Shown here: in pieces, positions 34,300-42,778 of the stretch
Position numbering within the stretch: position 1 is the first letter of the stretch
Layout of the letters: each line of letters starts with the position of its first letter
Origin: Anaerolineae bacterium
GTDB taxonomy: Bacteria; Chloroflexota; Anaerolineae; Promineifilales; Promineifilaceae
Length of the DNA stretch: 64,000 nucleotides
NCBI GenBank assembly: GCA_030425205.1
Contig: JAUIAP010000030.1
Coordinates: forward strand, 1-64,000
Reading direction: 5' to 3'
Made by a program: the position numbers and the translations under genes
The notes under the pieces: model-generated
The model's input: only the letters and a program-made list of their open reading frames with translations
Told to the model about the DNA's origin: nothing
The model's database searches: none

Positions 34300-35421
34300 C
34301 TACTCCACCAAAAGCTCAAACGTCAGCATATCAAACATCTGCCCATTGATCTGCAATGTGATGGTGTGCGTTCCCGCATAGAGGCGGCGCGTCGTCATCA
34401 GGCGCATCGGGTGTTTCTTGCGGATCTTCACCGTCTCCCCCGCGCCAACCGCCACCTGCTTAAGCTTAAACACTTTACGCCCACCCTCTGCAAAATCCAT
34501 CAGATAATCGACCATCAAGCTCTGATCGCTATGCGAAATAACATCCAGCGAGAATTGGAATGCCTCACCGATGCGGACGTCAGGCGTTGACGTGTTGAAG
34601 TTTGCAATCGTGATGTCTGGCACTGCCCCATAGCCAAGTAGCGCAAGTGCCGCATTGTCCCCTTTTTTGACCAAGGTGCGCAATGAATGGCGCGTGATGA
34701 AAGCCATTTCGCTGGCGGATTGCTGTTCGCTTGCCTGCCAGCGCGCCAGCGTTTCAACCACTAAATCGGGCGCAATTTTGCTGATGTCGTTGAGATGATT
34801 GGCGACAGAGCGCGTCACATAGCGCGTCTTGTCGCAAAATAATTTGTCGAGAATCGGCAGCGGCTCACGATAATCAATCCCGATCTTTTGCGCCCATGGC
34901 AGTTTGAAGCGCGTTCCCTCGCTGGCTAAGCGGCGGACGTGATAGTTGTCAGAATCGGCGCAGTCGTTTAGAAAGGCCATTGTCTCGACGGGAAAGGCGT
35001 TGATAAAGTAGCGGATGGGGTTTTCGGCCGAAAATCGCATCGTCATCTCACGCAACCCCGCCAACGAAGCTGCCAAATACCGCGCCTCACACCCATACAA
35101 CGCGACAAAGTGACCGAGTGGCGCAAAGATAAAGTCGCCGAAGTCATCATCCGTTTTGGTCGGATCAAGTCTTTCTGGCAGCGCACGCAGCAAGATCGCC
35201 AGCGCACTCAAATAGTCGGCGGGCAGATGGGCGTGCAGTCGCGCGGCAATGTGTGCGATGCGCTCTTTCAATTCAAGCTGCGGAAAAGCATCGACGACCT
35301 CCTGTTGAAACTGCGCAGCGGGAAAATCTGGGGCGGCCGCAACGAGTAGCTCGGCAAGGTAGGCAACCTTCGCGGCGTTAAACAACTGGTCTTTGAGCGA
35401 GAACGTGGATTTAGCTTTCAT
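34300..35421 (-). CDS. AlkC-type DNA alkylation repair protein with Ig-like tail
   Basis: The 373-residue protein consists of HEAT-like helical repeats to about residue 255, including the hallmark VRRLASEGTRFKLPWAQKI and RYVTRSVANHLNDISK. A beta-rich Ig-like domain (about 262-373) follows. AlkC/AlkD-family glycosylases excise N3- and N7-alkylated purines without flipping the base; some AlkC members carry such an Ig-like tail that contacts DNA. The gene is alone on the minus strand inside the cytochrome maturation region. The upstream 149 bp hold a small hairpin (GTAAG/CTTAC near 35466) and one TCGGCCGA octamer. Confidence 0.88.
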   Translation of the reverse strand: MKAKSTFSLKDQLFNAAKVAYLAELLVAAAPDFPAAQFQQEVVDAFPQLELKERIAHIAARLHAHLPADYLSALAILLRALPERLDPTKTDDDFGDFIFAPLGHFVALYGCEARYLAASLAGLREMTMRFSAENPIRYFINAFPVETMAFLNDCADSDNYHVRRLASEGTRFKLPWAQKIGIDYREPLPILDKLFCDKTRYVTRSVANHLNDISKIAPDLVVETLARWQASEQQSASEMAFITRHSLRTLVKKGDNAALALLGYGAVPDITIANFNTSTPDVRIGEAFQFSLDVISHSDQSLMVDYLMDFAEGGRKVFKLKQVAVGAGETVKIRKKHPMRLMTTRRLYAGTHTITLQINGQMFDMLTFELLVE

Positions 35422-35570
35422 GTTCGCAATTATAACGACTTTGATCTTAACATTTGCGGACAGTTGTAAGGGTTCTTACGCAGTTTCGGCCGAAATCATC
35501 CATAATCCAATGTAAGAACGATGCCCCCACGACGCATCAGAATTGAAACAATTGACTTGGAGATTAGACG

Positions 35571-36713
35571 ATGCAAGAACAACTCAAACAGAACGAACTT
35601 AAAATCGCCAACCGCACCTTTTCACAAGGTCAGCTCCTGCTTGGCGGCATGTTCGTGCTACTCGTTTTGTTTGTCATCTATGGCATGTTCAATCAGCCAG
35701 CCACCGATAACATCTACAACGCGCCTAGCTCGTTTCTCGTGCTCGTCTTTGTCGCGTTTGCGGGCGGTGTTCTGAGCTTTCTCTCCCCCTGCACGCTGCC
35801 GATTCTGCCCGCCTACTTTGCCTTTGCCTTTAACAGCGACAAGAAAACGATTGCCGCGAATACGCTCGCCTTTATGCTTGGCTTGGCGACGATGTTTAGC
35901 CTGCTCGGCGCGGGCGCATCCTCGCTTGGCTCGCTGCTCTACCAGCGGATCAACCTGCTGCTCTTGCTTGGTGGCGGCTTGGTGATCATTTTTGGCCTCA
36001 TGTCCTTGCTCGGCAAAGGGTTTTCAGGCGCATCGGCCGCCCAGCAGACCAATCGCAGCACCACACCCGGCGGATCATTTGTGTTCGGATTGACCTTTGC
36101 AGTCGGCTGGTCAAGCTGTGTTGGGCCAATTCTTGGCATTATGCTCACGCTAGCTGCGGCGACCGCCAACGTTGTGTCGGGCATGATTCTGCTCTTTATC
36201 TATGCCATCGGATTAGGATTGCCTTTGCTGATCGTTTCGGCATTTTTCGGCCGAGCGTCGCGGGACAGCTTCATCTGGCGCGTGATGCGCGGGCGCGGAA
36301 CAGAGCGCACCGTTGCCACCCGCTGGATCGCGGTTGCATGGGGCGTTGCCCTTTGGCTGATCGCACAATCCTTGCTGCGCGAATTTACCAGCATCAATCT
36401 CGAACTATGGCCGATCTTTGACTTCTCACTGTTCCATATTGTGCAATTCAACGTGACGGGGATGCGCATTTTGCTCCTATTGCTCTTTGTCGCCGGCGCA
36501 GTCATTGTGGACATCGTGCGGACGGGCGGCAATGGCAAAGAGGCATTGCATCTACATTCAACCTCGCTCATTTCAGGTATACTATTTTTGCTGATGGGAA
36601 CATTGCTGATCAGTGGCCAGCTTGGTGTGATTAGCGAGTTTTTACAAACAAACGATCTCGCATTCGCCTTGCTCGACCTAGAAGATAAATTCTTAACTTG
36701 GATAAACCGTTAG
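35571..36713 (+). CDS. ccdA: cytochrome c biogenesis protein CcdA-like
   Basis: The 380-residue membrane protein has an N-terminal helix and then a CcdA/DsbD transmembrane core. The core shows the first redox cysteine in SFLSPCTLPILPAYF and the second in GWSSCVGPILG, after the usual helix spacing. Extra C-terminal helices extend it beyond the usual 220-250 residues. CcdA carries electrons from cytosolic thioredoxin to outward-facing thioredoxin-like proteins; the TlpA-like gene 45 bp downstream is its obvious partner. Confidence 0.9.
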   Translation: MQEQLKQNELKIANRTFSQGQLLLGGMFVLLVLFVIYGMFNQPATDNIYNAPSSFLVLVFVAFAGGVLSFLSPCTLPILPAYFAFAFNSDKKTIAANTLAFMLGLATMFSLLGAGASSLGSLLYQRINLLLLLGGGLVIIFGLMSLLGKGFSGASAAQQTNRSTTPGGSFVFGLTFAVGWSSCVGPILGIMLTLAAATANVVSGMILLFIYAIGLGLPLLIVSAFFGRASRDSFIWRVMRGRGTERTVATRWIAVAWGVALWLIAQSLLREFTSINLELWPIFDFSLFHIVQFNVTGMRILLLLLFVAGAVIVDIVRTGGNGKEALHLHSTSLISGILFLLMGTLLISGQLGVISEFLQTNDLAFALLDLEDKFLTWINR

Positions 36714-36758
36714 TCGCAAGTTGCTGAACGCTATGTCCTGCAACTTGAAAATGCACCT

Positions 36759-37373
36759 ATGACCACCCAAAACAAATCCGTACTCGTGGGCGCAATCCTC
36801 GTCTTCGTTGTGGCGTTGGCGTTGATTGTGGTCGCCATTATCAACAGTCAACCCAGCTCTGTGATCGAATCGCAGTCGTTTAACCCAGAGCAAATCAACA
36901 CCGAAGTCGCCAAAATTCCCGACGGGCTCGGGGGTCTCGAAACAGGAGATACGCCCAAAGATTTCACGCTGCTCGCGCTCGATGGCTCCGAAGTGTCGCT
37001 GAGTGACTTTGCAGGACGGCCTATTTTGATTAACTTTTGGGCGACATGGTGTGCGCCTTGTCAATTTGAAATGCCCGAGCTGCAAGCCGCCTACGAAGAA
37101 TATCAGGATGACGGACTCGTCATTTTGGCATTGGCACAATCAGAAGAAGCTGAGACTGTACAGGCATTTTTTGATGAGCGTGCGCTCACCTTTACGGCGT
37201 TGCTCGATACACGGACGGTCGTTTCGGCCGATTTTGGCGCATACGGCGTGCTACCCTCAACCTATTTTGTTGCCCCCGATGGCACGATCAGCGGCATCTG
37301 GCGTGGCCCGCTAAATGCCGAACTGCTTGACGAATTTATTCAAGAAATTCTCCCTAAAAACGTTGCAAACTGA
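36759..37373 (+). CDS. TlpA/ResA-like membrane-anchored thioredoxin
   Basis: The 204-residue protein has an N-terminal membrane helix (about residues 9-29) and a thioredoxin-like domain with the active site WATWCAPC. A cis-proline loop follows in YGVLPSTYFVAPDG. In this context it would keep apocytochrome cysteines reduced for heme attachment (CcmG/ResA role). Its stop overlaps the start of the next gene (TGATG). Confidence 0.92.
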   Translation: MTTQNKSVLVGAILVFVVALALIVVAIINSQPSSVIESQSFNPEQINTEVAKIPDGLGGLETGDTPKDFTLLALDGSEVSLSDFAGRPILINFWATWCAPCQFEMPELQAAYEEYQDDGLVILALAQSEEAETVQAFFDERALTFTALLDTRTVVSADFGAYGVLPSTYFVAPDGTISGIWRGPLNAELLDEFIQEILPKNVAN

Positions 37374-38128
37374 TGAATCGCACAGAACTCACCACCTATT
37401 TGGACAACTATCTCCGCATTGCGGAAATCAAGGATTATGGCCCGCAAGGGCTGCAACTCGAAGCTGACAACACAGAGATCAAACGCATTGCGCTGGCTGT
37501 TGACGTTGCGCCACCGATCATTGCGGAAGCGGCCAAATGGAACGCCGATATGCTGCTTGTCCATCATGGCATCCTCTGGCGCGATGTCGAGCGCATTGCG
37601 GGCGGTTTGGGCGCACGAGTCCGCCAACTGTTGTCAAGCGGTATCAATCTCTATGCCGCGCATCTCCCGCTCGATGCACACCCTCAGGTTGGAAACAACG
37701 CCATTCTCGGGCAAATGTTTGGATTGACTGAAATCGAATGGTGGGGATCGGCTTATGGCACGCCGCTGGGCGTTGTCGGTGAACTGGCCGCACCCATCCC
37801 GCTGGCTCAATTTACCAAACAGGTCGATAGCGCACTCGACACCCACACGCGCACCCTCAAAGGGGGGGCAAACACCGTGCGGAAATTGGCAATTTTGTCA
37901 GGCTTTGGCGCAGATCGCGTCGCAGAAGTTGCGGAACTGGGGGCGGACACCTACTTGACCGGTGAAACCTCTCATCAAAATTTCTACGCCGCCTATGATC
38001 ACGGTCTCAACGTCGTTTTCGCTGGTCACTACGCGACTGAAACAGTCGGCGTGCAGGCACTTGGCACCCATCTCAGCGAAAAGTTTGGTTTGGAAACGCA
38101 ATTCTTCGACTTCCCAACCCGTATGTAA
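37373..38128 (+). CDS. Nif3-like dinuclear metal-centre protein
   Basis: The 251-residue protein matches the Nif3/YbgI family. It has DYGPQGLQLE near the N-terminus, metal-binding histidines in LLVHHGILW, AAHLPLDAHPQVGNNA, and a C-terminal VVFAGHYATETVGVQAL with a further His. Family members form hexameric toroids with two metals per chain; some are annotated as GTP cyclohydrolase 1 type 2, but the reaction is unproven. It is translationally coupled to the thioredoxin gene. Confidence 0.9.
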   Translation: MNRTELTTYLDNYLRIAEIKDYGPQGLQLEADNTEIKRIALAVDVAPPIIAEAAKWNADMLLVHHGILWRDVERIAGGLGARVRQLLSSGINLYAAHLPLDAHPQVGNNAILGQMFGLTEIEWWGSAYGTPLGVVGELAAPIPLAQFTKQVDSALDTHTRTLKGGANTVRKLAILSGFGADRVAEVAELGADTYLTGETSHQNFYAAYDHGLNVVFAGHYATETVGVQALGTHLSEKFGLETQFFDFPTRM

Positions 38129-38213
38129 GTTAGCCTGCCGTGTATTTGCTCAGCAATCTTCATTCGATTGATAACTACTGGAGCAAAAGTTTGTGGGCAA
38201 CCTGTTGAATAGG

Positions 38214-38278
38214 TATCGAGAAATCCAATTCCCGATACACAAGTGCAAGCATGTTTCGGGAAATGGATATCCCGAAAC
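38214..38278. repeat. two tandem TCGGGA/TCCCGA hairpins
   Basis: TATCGAGAAATCCAATTCCCGATA (38214-38237) forms one hairpin, and GTTTCGGG (38253-38260) pairs with CCCGAAAC (38271-38278) in a second. Both belong to the family inserted in the HTTM gene (27097-27122). The remaining gap 38129-38427 shows no gene. Confidence 0.7.
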
Positions 38279-38427
38279 GATTACCTGAACACATTTGGAC
38301 AGGCACTTAGCTAGTCTGGTCTTCAGACTGCATTTTGCAACTGGCAATCACACCAAATAGCTATTGCCAGCCAAGCGCGCACCTGAGAAACTAACTCCCA
38401 GATGACCTGTGTCATTACAATAACAAA

Positions 38428-39465
38428 ATGAGAATAGAAGCAGACATAAAACTCGGATTCAAGGATGTCATGATTCGGCCGAAACGGTCAACCCTCAGCT
38501 CCCGCAAGCAGGTCTCGCTGGCGCGCAAGTTTATCTTTCGTCACAGCGAGAGCGAATGGGAAGGGGTGCCGATCATTGCCGCCAACATGGACACCGTCGG
38601 CACGTTTGAGATGGCCCGCGCCCTGAACGCACACCAGATGATGACCGCGATCCACAAACATTATTCACGTGCTGAGTGGGCAGAATTTATGCGCGACGCA
38701 TCGGCCGATCTTGTCAAAAACATCGCCGTCAGCACGGGGACAGGACGCGCTGATGCGGACAAACTCGATCACCTCTTGCGTGAATATCCGCAGCTTGAAT
38801 TTGTCTGCATCGACGTTGCCAACGGCTATTCAGAGCACTTCGTCAACTTTGTCAAACGCACGCGCGACAAACATCCCAGCAAGACGATCATCGCCGGCAA
38901 TGTCGTCACAGGTGAAATGGTTGAGGAACTGCTGCTCGGTGGTGCGGACATCATCAAGGTTGGCATCGGTCCCGGCTCCGTCTGCACCACGCGCATCAAG
39001 ACGGGGGTCGGCTATCCGCAGCTTTCGGCCGTCATCGAATGCGCCGACGCGGCGCACGGATTGAGCGGACAGATCATCTCCGACGGCGGCTGCAAAGTTC
39101 CCGGCGATATCGCCAAAGCGTTTGGCGGTGGGGCAGATTTTGTCATGTTAGGCGGCATGTTGGCTGGACATGATGAGAGCGGCGGCGAGCTGGTCGAAAT
39201 CGACGGCAAACCATACAAACAATTTTATGGCATGAGTTCAAAAACGGCGATGGAAAAACATGCGGGCGGCGTGGCAGAATATCGCGCATCTGAGGGCAAA
39301 TCGGTCAACATCGACTATCGCGGCAGCGTCGATGCGACGGTTCATGATATGCTCGGCGGCATTCGTTCAACCTGCACCTATGTTGGCGCGAGTCGCCTCA
39401 AAGAGCTGACCAAACGCACAACGTTCATTCGCGTGCAAGAGCAGCATAACGAGGTGTTTTCATAA
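38428..39465 (+). CDS. guaC: GMP reductase
   Basis: The 345-residue protein matches GuaC. Its N-terminus is LGFKDVMIRPKRSTLSSR, the active-site loop GIGPGSVCTTRIKTGVGYPQ carries the catalytic Cys, SDGGCKVPGDIAKAFGGGAD follows, and there is no CBS insert (unlike IMP dehydrogenase). It converts GMP to IMP with NADPH in purine salvage. The length is close to E. coli GuaC. It stands alone, with large gaps on both sides. Confidence 0.95.
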   Translation: MRIEADIKLGFKDVMIRPKRSTLSSRKQVSLARKFIFRHSESEWEGVPIIAANMDTVGTFEMARALNAHQMMTAIHKHYSRAEWAEFMRDASADLVKNIAVSTGTGRADADKLDHLLREYPQLEFVCIDVANGYSEHFVNFVKRTRDKHPSKTIIAGNVVTGEMVEELLLGGADIIKVGIGPGSVCTTRIKTGVGYPQLSAVIECADAAHGLSGQIISDGGCKVPGDIAKAFGGGADFVMLGGMLAGHDESGGELVEIDGKPYKQFYGMSSKTAMEKHAGGVAEYRASEGKSVNIDYRGSVDATVHDMLGGIRSTCTYVGASRLKELTKRTTFIRVQEQHNEVFS

Positions 39466-39830
39466 ATTGGGACAGTGAGGCAACTGCAAACCACATTTAT
39501 GTTTGGAGCCTATCAGGAAATAATTGGGCGTTCAGCAACATTAAAAAGAAAAAAAGCGCAACACGGCAACTGCTTGCATCGATTACTTGAAAACAGGCCA
39601 TACTAGCTTTATGAGAGATTGCGGCGCGACTGGGAGCGGATGTTTGTTACCGCATTGCGCTTTTCAGGAGCAGAGTATAACAGGTTATTTGTGCCGATAT
39701 GTGCCACCTTGTGGCTCTGTGTGCAACTTTCGGCAACCTTGTGATATGTTGTGCTAGTATAATAATTATTCGGAAAACGGACTGTAGATCATATTTTATA
39801 TTACCGTAAGTTTTCTAGAGGGTGTGGTGC
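39466..39830. other. 365-bp leader region of the STAND locus with inverted repeat and possible operator
   Basis: AAAAGCGCAA (39552-39561) is the exact complement of TTGCGCTTTT (39655-39664), 93 bases apart; this could close a structured RNA or delimit a small element. Downstream, CACCTTGTG (39705-39713) and CAACCTTGTG (39734-39743) are spaced about three helical turns apart. A TATAAT box lies at 39758-39763, about 70 bp before the STAND gene. I suggest a promoter with an operator for a DNA-binding product of this locus. The region is notably A/T-rich and contains no ORF. Confidence 0.45.
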
Positions 39831-41294
39831 ATGACTGGAGACAAAATTTTTCCAATCAAAACGTTTGCGCCTGAAGAGTTGCATGACAGAGTTCACGCGG
39901 CATTGCGGGCATGGGAAAAAGTTCATACTGATTTTGGCGACTTGTTAGATGATCTATTGCTTTTTCGTGAGGCATATGCGGTCAATTCGGCCGATATGGA
40001 GGCCCTCCCGCGCGTCACCACCAATCAACTGCTGCGTGATGCGATTGATCGTCTCGCAGAACAGAGCGAGGGCCACGCCGAAGTATTGCGCCACCGCTTT
40101 GTTGAAGGGCATAAGTTGCGTCGCACAGCCGCAATCATGAATTGGACCATCGATCAAGTGCGTAAGCGGCAGCGCGACGCGATTGAGCAGTTGGCAACCA
40201 TTCTTGCCTACGACGAATCATACCTGCGCCACTTGCGTGTGCACGAAGTTGAAAGCACGCTTCCCCCATCCACTTACACCGATCTATTTGGCTTTGATGA
40301 GGCACTCGGTGTCTTGCTTGAGGAGTTGCTGCTGCAAGATGCCTCATGGGTGATCGCCATTATGGGAATCGGGGGCATCGGCAAAACGGCATTGGCCGAC
40401 GCACTGATGCGGCGGACAATCCGCCATTTTCGCTTTGATGAATATGTTTGGTTGCGCGTTGACCCCAATGATTTTGATCAGGAACGCGTCGATTTTGAGA
40501 GCGCAATTGATCTGTTGGCACATCGGTTAGCGGAACAAATTGCGCCAGAAGTGGCGGGCAACGTGTCGATGAATGAGCGGTTGGCGCGTGTGCGGCAGGT
40601 GTTGAAAGAGACACCACACCTGATCGTGATCGACAATTTGGAGACGCGCTCCAGCACCGCCTATCTGATGCGGCAGTTGCAAGATTGGGCGAATCCGAGC
40701 AAATTCTTGGTGACGACACGAATTCGGCCGATTGGCGAAGCGTCAATCTTTGGCTACACACTCGATGAGCTGGATGCACGCGATACGGCCGAGCTGATCC
40801 GCCACCATGCGCTTTCAATTGGTCAAAAGGATTTGGCTCAGGCGACGGATGATCAGGCAATGCGTATCTATGACGCGGTTGGAGGCAATCCGCTCGCGTT
40901 AAAAATGGTCATTAGCCTCGCGGCGACGATGCCGATTTCGCTCATTCTAAACGATCTGCAACTGGTGCATACGCCAGAGGTCGAGGCACTCTACAACCGT
41001 ATCTATCAACGCGCATGGATGGCAATCACGCCAACCCAGCGCTTGCTCCTCCAGTCGATGCCGCTGATCGCTGAAACAGGCGGCACATTGACCCAGCTCA
41101 AGGCGATCAGCGGATTGGCCGACCACGAACTGTGGCCTGCAATCAATGAGTTGGTCAACCGTTCTCTAATCGAATTACGCGGCACAACATGGAACCAGAG
41201 CTATGGTATCCATCGCTTAACGGGCTCTTTCTTGCAAACAAACATCAATCGTTGGGAGGATGACGATGATGAGGATGAGGATTTGCTAGTATGA
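39831..41294 (+). CDS. helix-turn-helix STAND ATPase (NB-ARC-like)
   Basis: The 487-residue protein starts at ATG 39831. Residues about 60-125 are helical and resemble a sigma-70 region 4-like helix-turn-helix (HKLRRTAAIMNWTIDQVRKRQ). A STAND ATPase follows: Walker A G179-T186 (GIGGIGKT), Walker B HLIVIDNLE, sensor FLVTTRIRP, and GNPLALKMVISLA with a downstream winged-helix-like part. The C-terminus is very acidic (WEDDDDEDEDLL). The sensor domain expected in such proteins is missing, but the next gene, overlapping by four bases (ATGA), encodes TPRs, so sensor and ATPase seem split. Signalling or defence is inferred, not shown. Confidence 0.8.
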   Translation: MTGDKIFPIKTFAPEELHDRVHAALRAWEKVHTDFGDLLDDLLLFREAYAVNSADMEALPRVTTNQLLRDAIDRLAEQSEGHAEVLRHRFVEGHKLRRTAAIMNWTIDQVRKRQRDAIEQLATILAYDESYLRHLRVHEVESTLPPSTYTDLFGFDEALGVLLEELLLQDASWVIAIMGIGGIGKTALADALMRRTIRHFRFDEYVWLRVDPNDFDQERVDFESAIDLLAHRLAEQIAPEVAGNVSMNERLARVRQVLKETPHLIVIDNLETRSSTAYLMRQLQDWANPSKFLVTTRIRPIGEASIFGYTLDELDARDTAELIRHHALSIGQKDLAQATDDQAMRIYDAVGGNPLALKMVISLAATMPISLILNDLQLVHTPEVEALYNRIYQRAWMAITPTQRLLLQSMPLIAETGGTLTQLKAISGLADHELWPAINELVNRSLIELRGTTWNQSYGIHRLTGSFLQTNINRWEDDDDEDEDLLV

Positions 41295-42502
41295 GCGTCA
41301 ATGCGACGTTCACGGGAATGGTTGAGCGGAATTTGGTCTTTTTCTCAGACATGACCCAGACGCTGGATGAGAAAGGATACGATACGCTCGATCCATTCCG
41401 CGACAATCTATATCGTGCGATCAATTTTGGAGGGCAAACGCCGGCTCACAACTTGACGGCTGCCTTGCTTGTCTTACGTTGCACACAATATATCGAACAA
41501 CGGTGTAACTATCGTCACTGGGCGAAATTGCTGACCCGTGTTGCCAATCGCTACGACGCAGATGATGCTGTGACATTTGCGCGGCTCTTGAGCATGACTG
41601 GCTATTTTCGTTTTCAGGCAGGACAGTTAGATCGGGCGGAGCGTGCCTATCGCAGTGCAGAGCGGATCGCGCTGCGCTCAGAAGATAGCTTGGCCGTTGT
41701 CACAGCATGGTACTATCTCGGCATCATGTACTATCAGCGGGATGAAATTGGATTGGCGAAGCCGCTGGTTGAACGGGCATTGGGTGCGTTAAAAGAGGTT
41801 CCGCACAGTGAGAAGTCGGTTGAACTATTGGGCTATCTACTTAACTTGTCGGCACTCATTCAGATGGGGTTTGGTGACTACGAGGCGGCCGAACGCGACC
41901 TACTCTACGCATCAAAGACACTTTCCAATAGCAGAAGTAAGTATTACTATCACTTGATTCACTATAATCTCGCAAAGTTGCGCATCCATCAAAATCGTTT
42001 TGCCGATGCCGAAACACTCTTGCTGCAAGAAATTGCCTATTGTCAGCAGCATGATTTGCACACGTCACATGCGCGGACGATAACACGCCTGACCTATCTT
42101 TACATCAAGCAGGAAAACTGGTCGAAGGCGTTGGAAACCTGTATGCAGGTCAATATCGTTGACCTGCAAAAGCGCGGCAATCTGGGTGAGATTGCAATGG
42201 CAAAGAACAATTTGGGCTTTATTCATTTGCATTTGAACCATTTAGAAAAAGCCGAAACGTATTTAGCGGAGTCGATTCATGCGTGGAAGCTGCTGCAACG
42301 TGATTTAGAAATTGCCAACAGCCTGGCATCGTTGGCGGCCGTGCAGTATGCACAACGCGCATACGCAGCGTGTCGCACCAGTTGTGCGCAGGCACGACAA
42401 TACCTCGGCCAGCTATCTCAGGAAAGCGTGAGAGCGGCCGAGGTAGAGAAAGAAATTGCAGATTTATTATTGTTGCTTGACGAGAGGTCGGACACCACTT
42501 AG
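41291..42502 (+). CDS. TPR-repeat partner of the STAND ATPase
   Basis: The 403-residue protein is all helical. It has about six recognisable TPR units, such as GYFRFQAGQLDRAERAYRSA, WYYLGIMYYQRDEIGLAKPL and NNLGFIHLHLNHLEKAETYL. No enzymatic motif is seen. The four-base overlap with the STAND gene shows translational coupling, and the pair looks like the two halves of AfsR/MalT-type proteins, where the TPR array senses a ligand. It ends tail to tail with, and overlaps by four bases, the 39-residue gene on the minus strand. Confidence 0.82.
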   Translation: MSVNATFTGMVERNLVFFSDMTQTLDEKGYDTLDPFRDNLYRAINFGGQTPAHNLTAALLVLRCTQYIEQRCNYRHWAKLLTRVANRYDADDAVTFARLLSMTGYFRFQAGQLDRAERAYRSAERIALRSEDSLAVVTAWYYLGIMYYQRDEIGLAKPLVERALGALKEVPHSEKSVELLGYLLNLSALIQMGFGDYEAAERDLLYASKTLSNSRSKYYYHLIHYNLAKLRIHQNRFADAETLLLQEIAYCQQHDLHTSHARTITRLTYLYIKQENWSKALETCMQVNIVDLQKRGNLGEIAMAKNNLGFIHLHLNHLEKAETYLAESIHAWKLLQRDLEIANSLASLAAVQYAQRAYAACRTSCAQARQYLGQLSQESVRAAEVEKEIADLLLLLDERSDTT

Positions 42503-42618
42503 ATACCTACACCACCGCCACCATCACCACCGCCCATCAGTCCGACGACCGTGCTAACGGCGCCCATCAAAAAGACCGACATAGAAACGTACAAATTAAA
42601 TAGCTTATTGCGAGACAT
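42499..42618 (-). CDS. 39-residue membrane peptide with glycine-rich tail
   Basis: I do not recognise the peptide. It reads MSRNKLFNLYVSMSVFLMGA, then VSTVVGLMGGGDGGGGVGI: a basic N-terminus, one hydrophobic helix and a Gly/Asp tail. ATG at 42618 is preceded by CGGAGAGTAAC, an excellent ribosome site, which is the main evidence that it is real. The frame is open further upstream, but that part has no coding character. It lies inside the STAND/TPR/ATPase locus on the opposite strand. It could be a secreted signal, a small toxin or a leader peptide; each is inference. Confidence 0.6.
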   Translation of the reverse strand: MSRNKLFNLYVSMSVFLMGAVSTVVGLMGGGDGGGGVGI

Positions 42619-42778
42619 TGTTACTCTCCGAATATATGAACGACACAGATTGTTTTGCTGTGAGTTCTTGTTTTTGTATTTCGTTACTAGCAGGATAAAT
42701 GAAATGGCTCGTCGTAGCCTGACCGCATTCTGAAAAATTTCTGAACGAAATAAAAACGCTAAATTTAGGAGAGCAACA

